Shown here: piece by piece, positions 1 to 7,121 of the stretch
Layout: each line of letters starts with the position of its first letter
Position numbering within the stretch: the stretch's first letter is position 1
Origin: Opitutus sp. GAS368
GTDB lineage: Bacteria > Verrucomicrobiota > Verrucomicrobiia > Opitutales > Opitutaceae
NCBI GenBank assembly: GCA_945862035.1
Contig: CAMAXB010000130.1
Coordinates: forward strand, 1 to 8,372
Direction: 5' to 3'
DNA length: 8,372 nucleotides
Notes under the pieces: model-generated
The model's database searches: none
What the model was told of the DNA's origin: nothing
Seen by the model: the letters and a program-made list of their open reading frames with translations, nothing else
Position numbers and translations under genes: made by a program

Positions 1-606
1 GACGGCCAGAGCACGAAGGGCTGGCGCTCCGCCAAGGGCGGAGCAGTCCCCCCCAGTTGGGAGATGAAGGACGGCGTTCTCTCCGTGCTGGGCACCCCGT
101 CCGGCGCGGATCTCGCCACTGACGAGGCGTTCGGGGCGTTTGAGCTCCAACTCGAATTCCGTCTCACCGAGGGCGCAAACAGTGGTGTGAAGTACTATGT
201 GACCAATGCCAACGGCTCCAGCCTCGGCCTCGAGTATCAGCTGCTCGATGACGCCAAGCATCCGGATGCCAAGCTGGGATCCGGCGGCAACCGCACGCTT
301 GGCTCGCTCTACGACCTCATTCCTCGTGGTCGCATGCCGGGTGGCCTCGCGGTCATCCCGCGGATCGGGGAGTGGCAGCATGCGCGGATCGTAGCCCGCG
401 CCGACAAGCGCGTGGAGCATTGGCTCAATGGCATCAAGGTCGTCGAATTCGACCGCAGCTCACCGCTCTTTGCCTCGCTGGTCGGACGCAGCAAATTCGC
501 CAAGGAGGAGGCGTTTGGCCAGGCGGAGCAGGGCGTGATTCTGCTGCAAGACCACGGCGACCGCGTCGACTTCCGCAGCATCAAAGTGCGTCCGCTCGCT
601 CGCTGA
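1..606 (+). CDS. DUF1080 / 3-keto-disaccharide hydrolase-like protein, 5' end missing
   Basis: This is the C-terminal 201 residues of a DUF1080-family protein. The frame is open to the first base, and the bases before the in-frame ATG at 64 already encode the family's opening (DGQSTKGWR, then WEMKDGVLSV). The true start is therefore to the left and position 64 is not a start. Family signatures visible in order: TDEAFGAFELQLEFR, NSGVKYYV, GLEYQLLDD, GSLYDL, GEWQHARIV, VEHWLNGIKVVEF, SKF, and the closing ILLQDHGD / FRSIKVRPL. The fold is a concanavalin/LamG-like jelly roll. Characterised members act on 3-keto-glycosides in the periplasm; many remain untested, so the reaction here is inferred. 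Any signal peptide would lie outside the window. The gene stops with TGA at 604-606, has its own terminator, and is convergent with the PVC-type cytochrome gene. The family call is secure; substrate and partner are not. Confidence 0.93.
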   Translation, partial: DGQSTKGWRSAKGGAVPPSWEMKDGVLSVLGTPSGADLATDEAFGAFELQLEFRLTEGANSGVKYYVTNANGSSLGLEYQLLDDAKHPDAKLGSGGNRTLGSLYDLIPRGRMPGGLAVIPRIGEWQHARIVARADKRVEHWLNGIKVVEFDRSSPLFASLVGRSKFAKEEAFGQAEQGVILLQDHGDRVDFRSIKVRPLAR

Positions 607-643
607 GCCGTTTTCGTCGACTCGCAGCCTCGCCGATTGCCAC

Positions 644-672
644 CGCCCGGGACGTCCGTCCCGGGCGTTTTT
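644..672 (+). terminator. Intrinsic terminator of the DUF1080 gene
   Basis: A perfect 10-bp GC-rich stem (644-653 pairing with 658-667, CGCCCGGGAC/GTCCCGGGCG type) closes a GTCC tetraloop and is followed directly by five T residues at 668-672. It starts 37 bases after the DUF1080 stop. There is no T-run on the opposite strand, so it serves the plus-strand gene only. Confidence 0.88.
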
Positions 673-795
673 ACGTTGGTGCGGGCAACAAGGCCCGCCG
701 GGAGTTGATGCTGCGGACGGGAAGGGTGGGCGCACCGCCGGACGACGACCGGGCTCGGCCGAAGACCCTGGCCCTCGTTCCCCCGCCCCCGGAAA

Positions 796-3333
796 TCAAC
801 GCTGCCGGAAGAAGGGGGCCAATTCCTCGTCCGTCCACGGATCCTCGCGGCCGTGGATGGCTTCACGGACTCCCGCCACTTTTGCGGCGGAGACCGGGTC
901 GGCGTTGTGGCCCCACGATTGCCGGAGGTAGGTCAGGACGGACGCCACGCCCTCGTTATCGAGGGTCTGCTGGATCGGGGGCATGACCAGACCGTTGCGC
1001 TCCTTGCCGCTGAGCACGATGCGGATCAGCGCTTCCTCCGGCCCGAGGGCGTAGCGGGAGTAGAGGAGTTGGGGCGCGAGGCCGCTGAGGCCTTCGCCGT
1101 TGGTCTGATGGCAGGCGGCGCACACGGCGGCATAGATGTCGCGACCATTTTCAAATTGGATCTTCTGTTCGGGCCCAAGCCGCGCAGCGATGGCGGCGGT
1201 TTCGGCCTCCAGCCCGGGCTTGCCCTGCCATTTCAGGAGGGAGGCGAGCTCGGCCGCCTTCTTCGCCTCGGGCTGTTCCCGGGTCGAGGCCAGCGCAATC
1301 AGGGCGGTGGGTTCGACCGCAATCATCGCGGCGACGGGTTTGCCGTCCGGCGTCTTGGGCAGGAAGCGCTCCACGCCGGCCAGCAGGGCGGAGCGGATCC
1401 ACGTCGGCGTGTCGGACTTGGGGTCGAGTTGATCGAGGAGGGCCGTGATGGGATCGGCCCGTCCCGAGCGCAGAAGAGCGCTGGCCGCGAGCGTCACCGT
1501 GGACGCAGCATTTTCCGCCTTCGCCGCGCCAGCGATCAGGGCGATGAACTCCGGTTCACGTCCGATCAGACCGCTGGCGATTGCGTCCGCCATATAGGTC
1601 TGCCGACCGAAGCGTGCTGCGAAATCGGCGAGGGCCGCCAAGGCGGCCGGAGAGGGCGAGCTTCCCAGCGTGAGCGCCTTCTGCAGCGTCACCCGGGCCG
1701 GAGCGTCCGGGCCCATGGCCGCGATGATCTGGCCGACCAGCGCGGAGTTATCGTCTGCGGCGAGAACCGGCTCCGCCACGCGCATCGCGGCCATCACCAC
1801 TTTTTCGTCAGGGTCGCCGAGGGCGGCAAGAATGGTCTCAAGGTCCACTTGCGCCATGCCCTCTAGGGTCCAAAGGGCGTGCAGCCGGGCGACGGCGGGG
1901 GCCTGTGCTGCGCGGGCCAGCGCGCGCAGCGGGGCCACAGCGGCGGGGTCGCGCCGCTCCACCAGCAGGCGCTGCGCGGTGTCGCGCCACCATCCATTGG
2001 CTTTGCTCAGGTGACCGACCAGTTCGGCGGTCGTCTGGCGCGTGAGATCGAAGGCGGTGCGTTGCAAGGCGGCACCCTCAGGCACGATGCGGTAGATGCG
2101 GCCATTGGTGATGTTGCCGGCGAGATTCCGTTCCTCGACTTGCTTGCGCAAGAACGAGGTGAGGTAGATGCGGTGCTGCACGAGGCCGCGGGACATGTCG
2201 GCGACGTACAGCGCGCCGTCGGGGCCGTTCGCCAGATTGACCGGGCGGAAACGTTCGTCGGTTGAGGTAAGGAACTCATCGCCCTCGATTGCGTTCCGGC
2301 CAGTGACGATGCCGTCCTTTTCCGTCAGCGCGATACGCTTGATCAGATTGCCGGCCGGCTCAGGCACGAATGCGTTGCCGGCGTAGTCCGAAGGGAAGAG
2401 GTCGCCCCGGTAGATCGCCGGGCCGCTGGCGGCGGTCATCGCGGTGATTTTACCCTCCTCGTTGAGGATCCGGTAACCACGGTTCACGCCGGGCGTTACA
2501 CGCGCGGGCCAGATGCGGAGATCGGCCGGCACGATGCGGATCCCGCTGCCTTGCGGCGCAACAAGAAAGGGATTCCGGGCGAAGTACTCGGCGGGGACAA
2601 GGTCGCCGCGGAAAGGATCGCTGTTGCTGTTGTAGAAAACGCGGCCCGCATCGTCCTGGGTGATGCCCCACTGTCCGCGGCTGATGGTGACCTCACGGCT
2701 GAAGCGACCGTCGCCCTCGTAGCGGAAGCGCGCACTGTAGTTGGCGCTGTAGATCCAGTTGTCGAGTCCGCGCAGCAGACCGTTGGCGGTGTGCTCGGGG
2801 TTAGTCGTGATGCCGTAGTCAGAAGCGACTTCCGTTTTGGTGTCGGCGACGCCATCGCCGTTGGTGTCCCGGGCGAACCAGAGCTTGGGCGGTTCGGCCA
2901 CCAATACGCCGTCGTCGACCAAGGCGAGGGCTCGCGCCAGGACGAGTCCGCTCATGAATTCGGTCCGCTCATCCATCCGGCCGTCTCCGTCGGTGTCACG
3001 CAGGGTGGCGATGACGCCCACCTTCTCGAGCTCGCCGCGCCCCTCGGCATCCGGCATGTAGCCACGGAACTCGACCACCCACAGGCGACCGTCGGGTCCG
3101 AAGCTCATCGCCACCGGGTTGACCACGAGCGGCTCGGCCGCGACGAGTTCGACGCGGAAACCAGGCGCCACGCGGAAGGTCTTCATGGAATCCTCGGCGG
3201 AAAGCACCGGGGTGGGCGGAATCCTCAGGTGCGCGGGCAGGGGAGCCTGCGTCTCTCCGGGACGGTCGCCGTTCTGGGCGAGCAGCGGGGATGCAAGGAC
3301 GACAAGGGCGGCGAGGAGGGCGGGTAGTCGCAT
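796..3333 (-). CDS. PVC-type heme-binding CxxCH protein (membrane-bound-dehydrogenase-like propeller + helical repeats + cytochrome c)
   Basis: This is an 845-residue exported multidomain protein. Residues 1-19 form a signal peptide ending LASPLLAQ. Residues about 50-420 match the TIGR02604 'putative membrane-bound dehydrogenase' type, a sorbosone-dehydrogenase-like beta-propeller: MSFGPDGRLWVVEFRGY near 76-92, two calcium-site-like motifs DTDGDG (113-118) and DTNGDG (156-161), and NGPDGALYVADM (369-380). Residues about 430-720 are alanine/leucine-rich helices of HEAT/ARM character. The C-terminus is a class I cytochrome c with covalent haem site CAACH (738-742) and likely axial Met784 in GLVMPP. 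The expected role is periplasmic oxidation of a sugar or other alcohol with electrons passed to the haem; the substrate is unknown. The ATG at 3333 fits the signal peptide, but no Shine-Dalgarno precedes it, only a pyrimidine-rich leader. It is convergent with the DUF1080 gene and separated from dxs by 168 bp, so it is probably its own transcription unit. Confidence 0.93.
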   Translation of the reverse strand: MRLPALLAALVVLASPLLAQNGDRPGETQAPLPAHLRIPPTPVLSAEDSMKTFRVAPGFRVELVAAEPLVVNPVAMSFGPDGRLWVVEFRGYMPDAEGRGELEKVGVIATLRDTDGDGRMDERTEFMSGLVLARALALVDDGVLVAEPPKLWFARDTNGDGVADTKTEVASDYGITTNPEHTANGLLRGLDNWIYSANYSARFRYEGDGRFSREVTISRGQWGITQDDAGRVFYNSNSDPFRGDLVPAEYFARNPFLVAPQGSGIRIVPADLRIWPARVTPGVNRGYRILNEEGKITAMTAASGPAIYRGDLFPSDYAGNAFVPEPAGNLIKRIALTEKDGIVTGRNAIEGDEFLTSTDERFRPVNLANGPDGALYVADMSRGLVQHRIYLTSFLRKQVEERNLAGNITNGRIYRIVPEGAALQRTAFDLTRQTTAELVGHLSKANGWWRDTAQRLLVERRDPAAVAPLRALARAAQAPAVARLHALWTLEGMAQVDLETILAALGDPDEKVVMAAMRVAEPVLAADDNSALVGQIIAAMGPDAPARVTLQKALTLGSSPSPAALAALADFAARFGRQTYMADAIASGLIGREPEFIALIAGAAKAENAASTVTLAASALLRSGRADPITALLDQLDPKSDTPTWIRSALLAGVERFLPKTPDGKPVAAMIAVEPTALIALASTREQPEAKKAAELASLLKWQGKPGLEAETAAIAARLGPEQKIQFENGRDIYAAVCAACHQTNGEGLSGLAPQLLYSRYALGPEEALIRIVLSGKERNGLVMPPIQQTLDNEGVASVLTYLRQSWGHNADPVSAAKVAGVREAIHGREDPWTDEELAPFFRQR

Positions 3334-3501
3334 GGGAAAAACGGAAAGGGTAAGCTCGATCCTCCGAGCACGGGGGCCGCGCAGGAGGCGATCTTCGGTA
3401 ATGATTATGAGGGTCGACGGCGTTGTCCAGTGACCGAGGCAGTTTTCGTGCCGGCCAGGCGGGGGCGTTGAGCCGGAGCCGCGGGGAACCCCGCCCTGAA
3501 A

Positions 3502-5451
3502 TCAAACCTCGGCCGTCACCGGAGCGCTCTGGCGATTCCGCCACCGGTCGAGCACTCGCTGGCGGATCTCGTCCGGCGACAGCCCGTGGGCAGCGCGGAG
3601 ATCCTCCGGGGTGGTGCCATGCTCAATGAACTTGTCGGGCCAGCCGATGCGCTCGACCACGGCCGGACAGTCGGCGTCCTGCAGGGCCTCGAGGACGGCG
3701 CTGCCAAAGCCGCCGGTCTGGACGTGGTCCTCCATCGTGACGATGAGGGGGATGCAGGCTGCATGGCTCAGCAGCAGGGCGCGGTCCAGGGGCTTGACGA
3801 AGCGGGCGTTGACGACGCCGACCGAGAGGTTCTCCTCGGCCTCAAGGCGGACCGCGAGTTTCAGGGCCTCGCGGATCATCGGGCCGATTGCCCAGATCAT
3901 GATGTTGGATCCCTGGCGCAGGACTTCGGCCTGGCCGATGGGAAGGGCGGCAGGGCGGTCCTTAATTTTCACGCCCGTGCCGGCCCCGCGGGGGTAGCGG
4001 ATGAAGGCGGGAGCGTTGAGAACGAGGCTGGTGTGAAGCATGTCGACCAGTTCGTCCTCATCCTTCGGCTGCATGAGGGTGATGTTGGGAACGCAGCGCA
4101 GGTACGAGAGATCGAAAAGCCCGTGGTGGGTGGGACCGTCGTTATGCGAGAGGCCGGCCCGGTCCATGCAGAAGACAACCGGCAGATTCTGCAGGGCCAC
4201 GTCGTGAATGATCTGGTCGTAGGCGCGCTGCAGGAAGGTCGAGTAGATCGCGACCACGGGCTTGATGCCCTTGGTGGCGAGTCCGGCTGCGAACAGCACG
4301 GCATGTTCCTCGGCGATACCGACGTCGAAGAACTGGCCCGGGCAGGCTTTCTCCAGATGAGTCAGGCCGGTGCCGCTGGGCATGGCGCCCGTAATGCCCA
4401 CGATCCTCCGGTCCGCCTGGGCAAAGGTCGCCAGCGCACGGCCGAAGACATCCTGGTAATTCGGCGGCGTTCCTGCGGGAGCCTTCCGGCTTTCGCCCGT
4501 TTCGGGGTCGTAGGGGCTCGCCCCGTGAAACTTCTCGGGCGAGCTGATCGCGGCGTTCAGGCCGCGGCCCTTCTTCGTCAGGACATGCAGCAGGATCGGC
4601 GTGTCGCAATTGCGTGCGAATTCTAGATTCTTGACCAGCTCGTCGAGATTATGGCCATCAATCGGGCCGAGGTAGCGCAGACCGAATTTCTCGAAGAGCG
4701 AGGACTCCACAAAGAAGTCCTTCGTCTCCCGCTTCCACTTCATGTAGACCCGGTGCATGTCGTGCCCGCCGGGCAGGCCGGTAAAAAATTTCTCGAGGTC
4801 GTGATGAATCTTGTTGTAGGTCGGACTGGTGCTGAGCCGGTTGAGATAGCGCGCGATCGCGCCCACATTGCGCGCGATCGACCACTCGTTGTCGTTGAGG
4901 ATCACCACCAGACGCTTGGTCGAGCTGACCACATTGTTGAGGGCCTCGAGGGTGATGCCGCAGGTGAAGGCGGCGTCGCCGCAAAGGGCAACCACGTGCT
5001 CATGGGAGCCGCGCAGATCGCGGGCCGTGGCCATGCCGAGCGCGGCACTGAGAGCGGTGCCCGCATGCCCGGCCCCGAAGCTGTCGTGAGCGCTCTCGCC
5101 CCGCATCAAAAAGCCGCTGGCCCCACCGGTGCGACGAAGATTGTGGAAAAACGCGCCGCCGCGACCGGTCAGGAGCTTGTGCACATAGCCTTGGTGCGCC
5201 ACGTCGAATACGAACTGGTCGGTCGGCGTGTCGAAAACGCGATGGAGTGCGATCGTCAGCTCGACCACGCCCAGATTGGGGCCTACATGACCCCCATTGG
5301 TCGAGGTGACGGCAATGATCTCATCGCGGATTTCCTGCGCGAGTTGCGGAAGTTGCGTGGCGGAAAGGCCTTTTACATCGGCGGGGCCGCGGATGCCGTC
5401 GAGCAAGCGCGGACCGTTCGTTGGAGCGAGGGCCTCGGGAGATGTGTTCAT
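3502..5451 (-). CDS. dxs: 1-deoxy-D-xylulose-5-phosphate synthase (DXS)
   Basis: The product condenses pyruvate and glyceraldehyde-3-phosphate to DXP using thiamine diphosphate, the first step of the MEP isoprenoid pathway, in the cytosol. With the ATG at 5451 it has 649 residues, close to the usual 620-640. An in-frame TTG two codons upstream (5457) is possible but less likely. Motifs in ATG numbering: GGH (53-55, the catalytic His region), FDVAHQGYVHKLLTGR (82-97), GDAAFT (158-163) with LNN (171-173) forming the ThDP/Mg site, LNDNEWSI, the catalytic-acid motif IAEEHAVLFAAGLA (379-392), DRAGLSHNDGPTHHG (430-444), and TGGFGSAVLE in the C-terminal transketolase domain. Several positions differ from common DXS consensus (GDA rather than GDG; GHAGTA rather than GHSSTS). 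No strong Shine-Dalgarno is seen. It lies 32 bp after xseB on the same strand, a common bacterial pairing, so it is probably co-transcribed with it. Confidence 0.96.
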   Translation of the reverse strand: MNTSPEALAPTNGPRLLDGIRGPADVKGLSATQLPQLAQEIRDEIIAVTSTNGGHVGPNLGVVELTIALHRVFDTPTDQFVFDVAHQGYVHKLLTGRGGAFFHNLRRTGGASGFLMRGESAHDSFGAGHAGTALSAALGMATARDLRGSHEHVVALCGDAAFTCGITLEALNNVVSSTKRLVVILNDNEWSIARNVGAIARYLNRLSTSPTYNKIHHDLEKFFTGLPGGHDMHRVYMKWKRETKDFFVESSLFEKFGLRYLGPIDGHNLDELVKNLEFARNCDTPILLHVLTKKGRGLNAAISSPEKFHGASPYDPETGESRKAPAGTPPNYQDVFGRALATFAQADRRIVGITGAMPSGTGLTHLEKACPGQFFDVGIAEEHAVLFAAGLATKGIKPVVAIYSTFLQRAYDQIIHDVALQNLPVVFCMDRAGLSHNDGPTHHGLFDLSYLRCVPNITLMQPKDEDELVDMLHTSLVLNAPAFIRYPRGAGTGVKIKDRPAALPIGQAEVLRQGSNIMIWAIGPMIREALKLAVRLEAEENLSVGVVNARFVKPLDRALLLSHAACIPLIVTMEDHVQTGGFGSAVLEALQDADCPAVVERIGWPDKFIEHGTTPEDLRAAHGLSPDEIRQRVLDRWRNRQSAPVTAEV

Positions 5452-5483
5452 CGACAAATGGTCAGGGTGCCGGTCGGGCGGAC

Positions 5484-5744
5484 TCAGGCCTCGCGCGGGG
5501 TCTCGGTCGCGGCAAACGCCGTTAGGGCGTCCTTCTGCTTCGCGAGCTGCTCAATCCGGAGTTCGGCATCCTTCAGGCGTGCCTCGCAAACCTTGAGCAA
5601 CTTGTTGCCTTCCTCAAACTTGGAGAGAAGTTCAGCCAGCGGAACCTGACCGGATTCCATCGATTCCACGATGGACTCAAGTTGGGCGAGGGCGTCTTCG
5701 AAGGAGAGTGTGCGGGTGGCTTTTGTTTCCACCCGTAACACCAT
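5484..5744 (-). CDS. xseB: Exodeoxyribonuclease VII small subunit
   Basis: This 86-residue protein is the small helical subunit that binds XseA to form exonuclease VII, which degrades single-stranded DNA in repair and recombination. The family signature occupies residues 14-67: SFEDALAQLESIVESMESG, then VPLAELLSKFEEGNKLL and CEARLKDAELRIEQL, the two amphipathic helices of the XseB hairpin. The length is typical (70-90). The frame stays open upstream to 5948, but the extra residues are unlike any XseB and overlap the divergent protease gene antisense. I therefore take the ATG at 5742-5744; a GTG at 5730-5732 (VETKATRTL) is a possible alternative. No clear ribosome-binding site precedes either. 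xseA is not in the window. dxs follows 32 bp downstream, with no terminator between them, which supports one transcript. Confidence 0.93.
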   Translation of the reverse strand: MVLRVETKATRTLSFEDALAQLESIVESMESGQVPLAELLSKFEEGNKLLKVCEARLKDAELRIEQLAKQKDALTAFAATETPREA

Positions 5745-5800
5745 GCGCGACGGGAAAGGCTTTTCAATCAATCTTTGGGCTCCGGCCGGACCACGCTGAG

Positions 5801-5809
5801 GGAAGGAAG
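5801..5809 (+). promoter_or_regulatory. Ribosome-binding site deciding a TTG start for the M48 protease
   Basis: The purine run GGAAGGAAG contains AAGGA (5803-5807), a good anti-SD match, nine bases before TTG at 5817. The other candidate starts in this frame, TTG at 5775 and ATG at 5856, have no such site. The choice of 5817 also gives a natural short basic N-terminus before the first membrane helix. Confidence 0.55.
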
Positions 5810-5816
5810 CGGTCTT

Positions 5817-7094
5817 TTGAGTTGGCGTTCGAAGAAAAGTGCATGGATTGCCTGCATGCTTCTCCTGCTGGTCCTTTTGCTGATCATCGCCCGTCTGGGC
5901 GCGGAAGTGTGGCTGGGCGCGCTCAATCGCGCCGAGGTCTTGCGCCATGCGCAGCGCCCACCCGATGCCGTGGCGGCCATCATGGACGGCGATACCTATC
6001 GCAAATCAGTTGACTATACGCTAACAAAGAATCGTCTGGGCCGCTTGGAACTCATCTTCGATGCCGGGGTGCTGGCCCTGGTCCTCACCAGTGGAATCCT
6101 GCCGTGGCTCTTCGGCCAAATGGCTTCCTGGGCGCCAGACGGGGCGTGGGACGATGCGCTCTTCATTCTTCTCGCCGGATTCCTGATCGGCATTCCGAGT
6201 CTGCCCTTCGAGTGGATCGCGCAGTTCCGGGTCGAGGCGCGCTTCGGGTTCAACAAGAGCACGCCCGCGCTTTGGGTCACGGACAAGCTCAAGGGCGCAG
6301 CCCTCGGCCTGCTCATTGGCTTTCCGCTGCTTTGGGCCCTGCTTTCGCTCGTCCGCTGGATCGGCGCGAACTGGTGGATCGGGGCCTTCGTGCTGATCAT
6401 GGGCTTCCAGCTCCTCATGATCGTGCTCTATCCGAAGCTGATTTTGCCGCTCTTCAACAAGCTGACGCCCCTGCCGGAGGGGGAGCTGCGCACGCGCTTG
6501 CTGGCGCTGGCCGAGCGCACGGGCTTTCATGCGAGCACGATCGAGGTGATCGATGGCAGCAAGCGATCCGGTCACTCCAACGCCTATTTCACCGGCTTTG
6601 GCCGCTTTCGTCGTATTGTCCTCTTCGATACCCTGATCAACCAGCTCTCCCCGGTCGAACTCGAGGCGGTCCTCGCCCATGAGGTCGGCCACTACAAGCG
6701 CGGGCACATCCCGAAGATGATCGCCCTCTCGGCCACGATGCTGCTCGGCGCATTCGCGACCCTCGCGTGGCTCGCGTCGAGCCTTTGGTTCAATCGCACC
6801 TTTGGCCTGCCGGCCGGAGAAATCGCCCCGTCCTTTCTGCTCTTCGGCCTGCTGAGCGGCCTCGTGACCTTTTGGTTCTCGCCTCTGGGCAACCGGCTGT
6901 CGCGGAAGTTTGAGTATGAGGCGGATGACTTCGCCCGGGCAGCGCTTGGCTCCGCCGAGCCCTTGGTTGGCGCCTTGCGAAAGCTGGCGCAGAAGAATCT
7001 GAGCAACCTGACGCCGCATCCGTGGTTCAGCGGTTTTTACTACTCGCACCCCACCTTGGTGGAGCGCGAGCGCGCGCTGGCGCGCACGGCGTGA
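5817..7094 (+). CDS. Ste24-type M48 family integral-membrane zinc metalloprotease
   Basis: This is a polytopic membrane protease of the Ste24/CAAX-protease-1 branch of M48, 425 residues from the TTG at 5817. Motifs in that numbering: SGHSNAYFTGFG (251-262), zinc site HEVGH within AHEVGHYKRGH (288-292), the third ligand Glu368 in EYEADDF, and the C-terminal SHPTLVER (410-417). These are the hallmarks of Ste24 rather than of shorter HtpX. About seven hydrophobic segments are visible: near 9-33, 77-100, 114-134, 160-182, 186-213, 301-325 and 337-358. In eukaryotes Ste24 trims prenylated proteins; bacterial members are thought to act in membrane-protein quality control, and the substrate here is unknown. 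The start is uncertain (TTG 5775 or ATG 5856 are alternatives). It is divergent from xseB with about 72 bp between starts, and it precedes the secreted EEP gene by 27 bp, suggesting co-transcription. Confidence 0.93.
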   Translation: MSWRSKKSAWIACMLLLLVLLLIIARLGAEVWLGALNRAEVLRHAQRPPDAVAAIMDGDTYRKSVDYTLTKNRLGRLELIFDAGVLALVLTSGILPWLFGQMASWAPDGAWDDALFILLAGFLIGIPSLPFEWIAQFRVEARFGFNKSTPALWVTDKLKGAALGLLIGFPLLWALLSLVRWIGANWWIGAFVLIMGFQLLMIVLYPKLILPLFNKLTPLPEGELRTRLLALAERTGFHASTIEVIDGSKRSGHSNAYFTGFGRFRRIVLFDTLINQLSPVELEAVLAHEVGHYKRGHIPKMIALSATMLLGAFATLAWLASSLWFNRTFGLPAGEIAPSFLLFGLLSGLVTFWFSPLGNRLSRKFEYEADDFARAALGSAEPLVGALRKLAQKNLSNLTPHPWFSGFYYSHPTLVERERALARTA

Positions 7095-7121
7095 GCGGCC
7101 CCGACGCGTCGCCGCCTCGTC

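Noticed and set aside
853..1866. 337-codon open frame on the plus strand
   Set aside because: It is antisense to the PVC cytochrome gene, with Gly/Arg/His-rich composition and no motifs; a codon-bias shadow.
3404..3429. Possible promoter on the minus strand upstream of the PVC cytochrome gene (TGGACA and CATAAT)
   Set aside because: The two hexamers match consensus fairly well but the spacer is only 14 bases, too short for a sigma-70 promoter; not strong enough to annotate.
3481..3494. Small inverted repeat GCGGGGAACCCCGC just after the dxs stop
   Set aside because: It could form a 5-6 bp hairpin, but there is no T-run on the minus strand, so it is weak as an intrinsic terminator.
3334..3501. 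Small RNA or small gene in the gap between dxs and the PVC cytochrome gene
   Set aside because: No convincing coding frame, riboswitch-like fold or terminator-bounded transcript is visible in these 168 bp.
4851..4880. Repeated GCGCGATCG blocks, one forming the palindrome GCGATCGC
   Set aside because: They fall inside dxs and encode the repeated Ile-Ala-Arg of IARNVGAIAR, so protein sequence and GC bias explain them.
3586..5649. Long plus-strand open frames (3586-4626 and 4651-5649)
   Set aside because: Both are antisense to dxs/xseB, whose identities are secure, and neither translation resembles a protein family.
5745..5948. N-terminal extension of xseB (68 extra residues)
   Set aside because: XseB proteins are short and this extension is unlike them. 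It overlaps the opposite-strand protease start and membrane helix, and an ATG stands at the expected family start.
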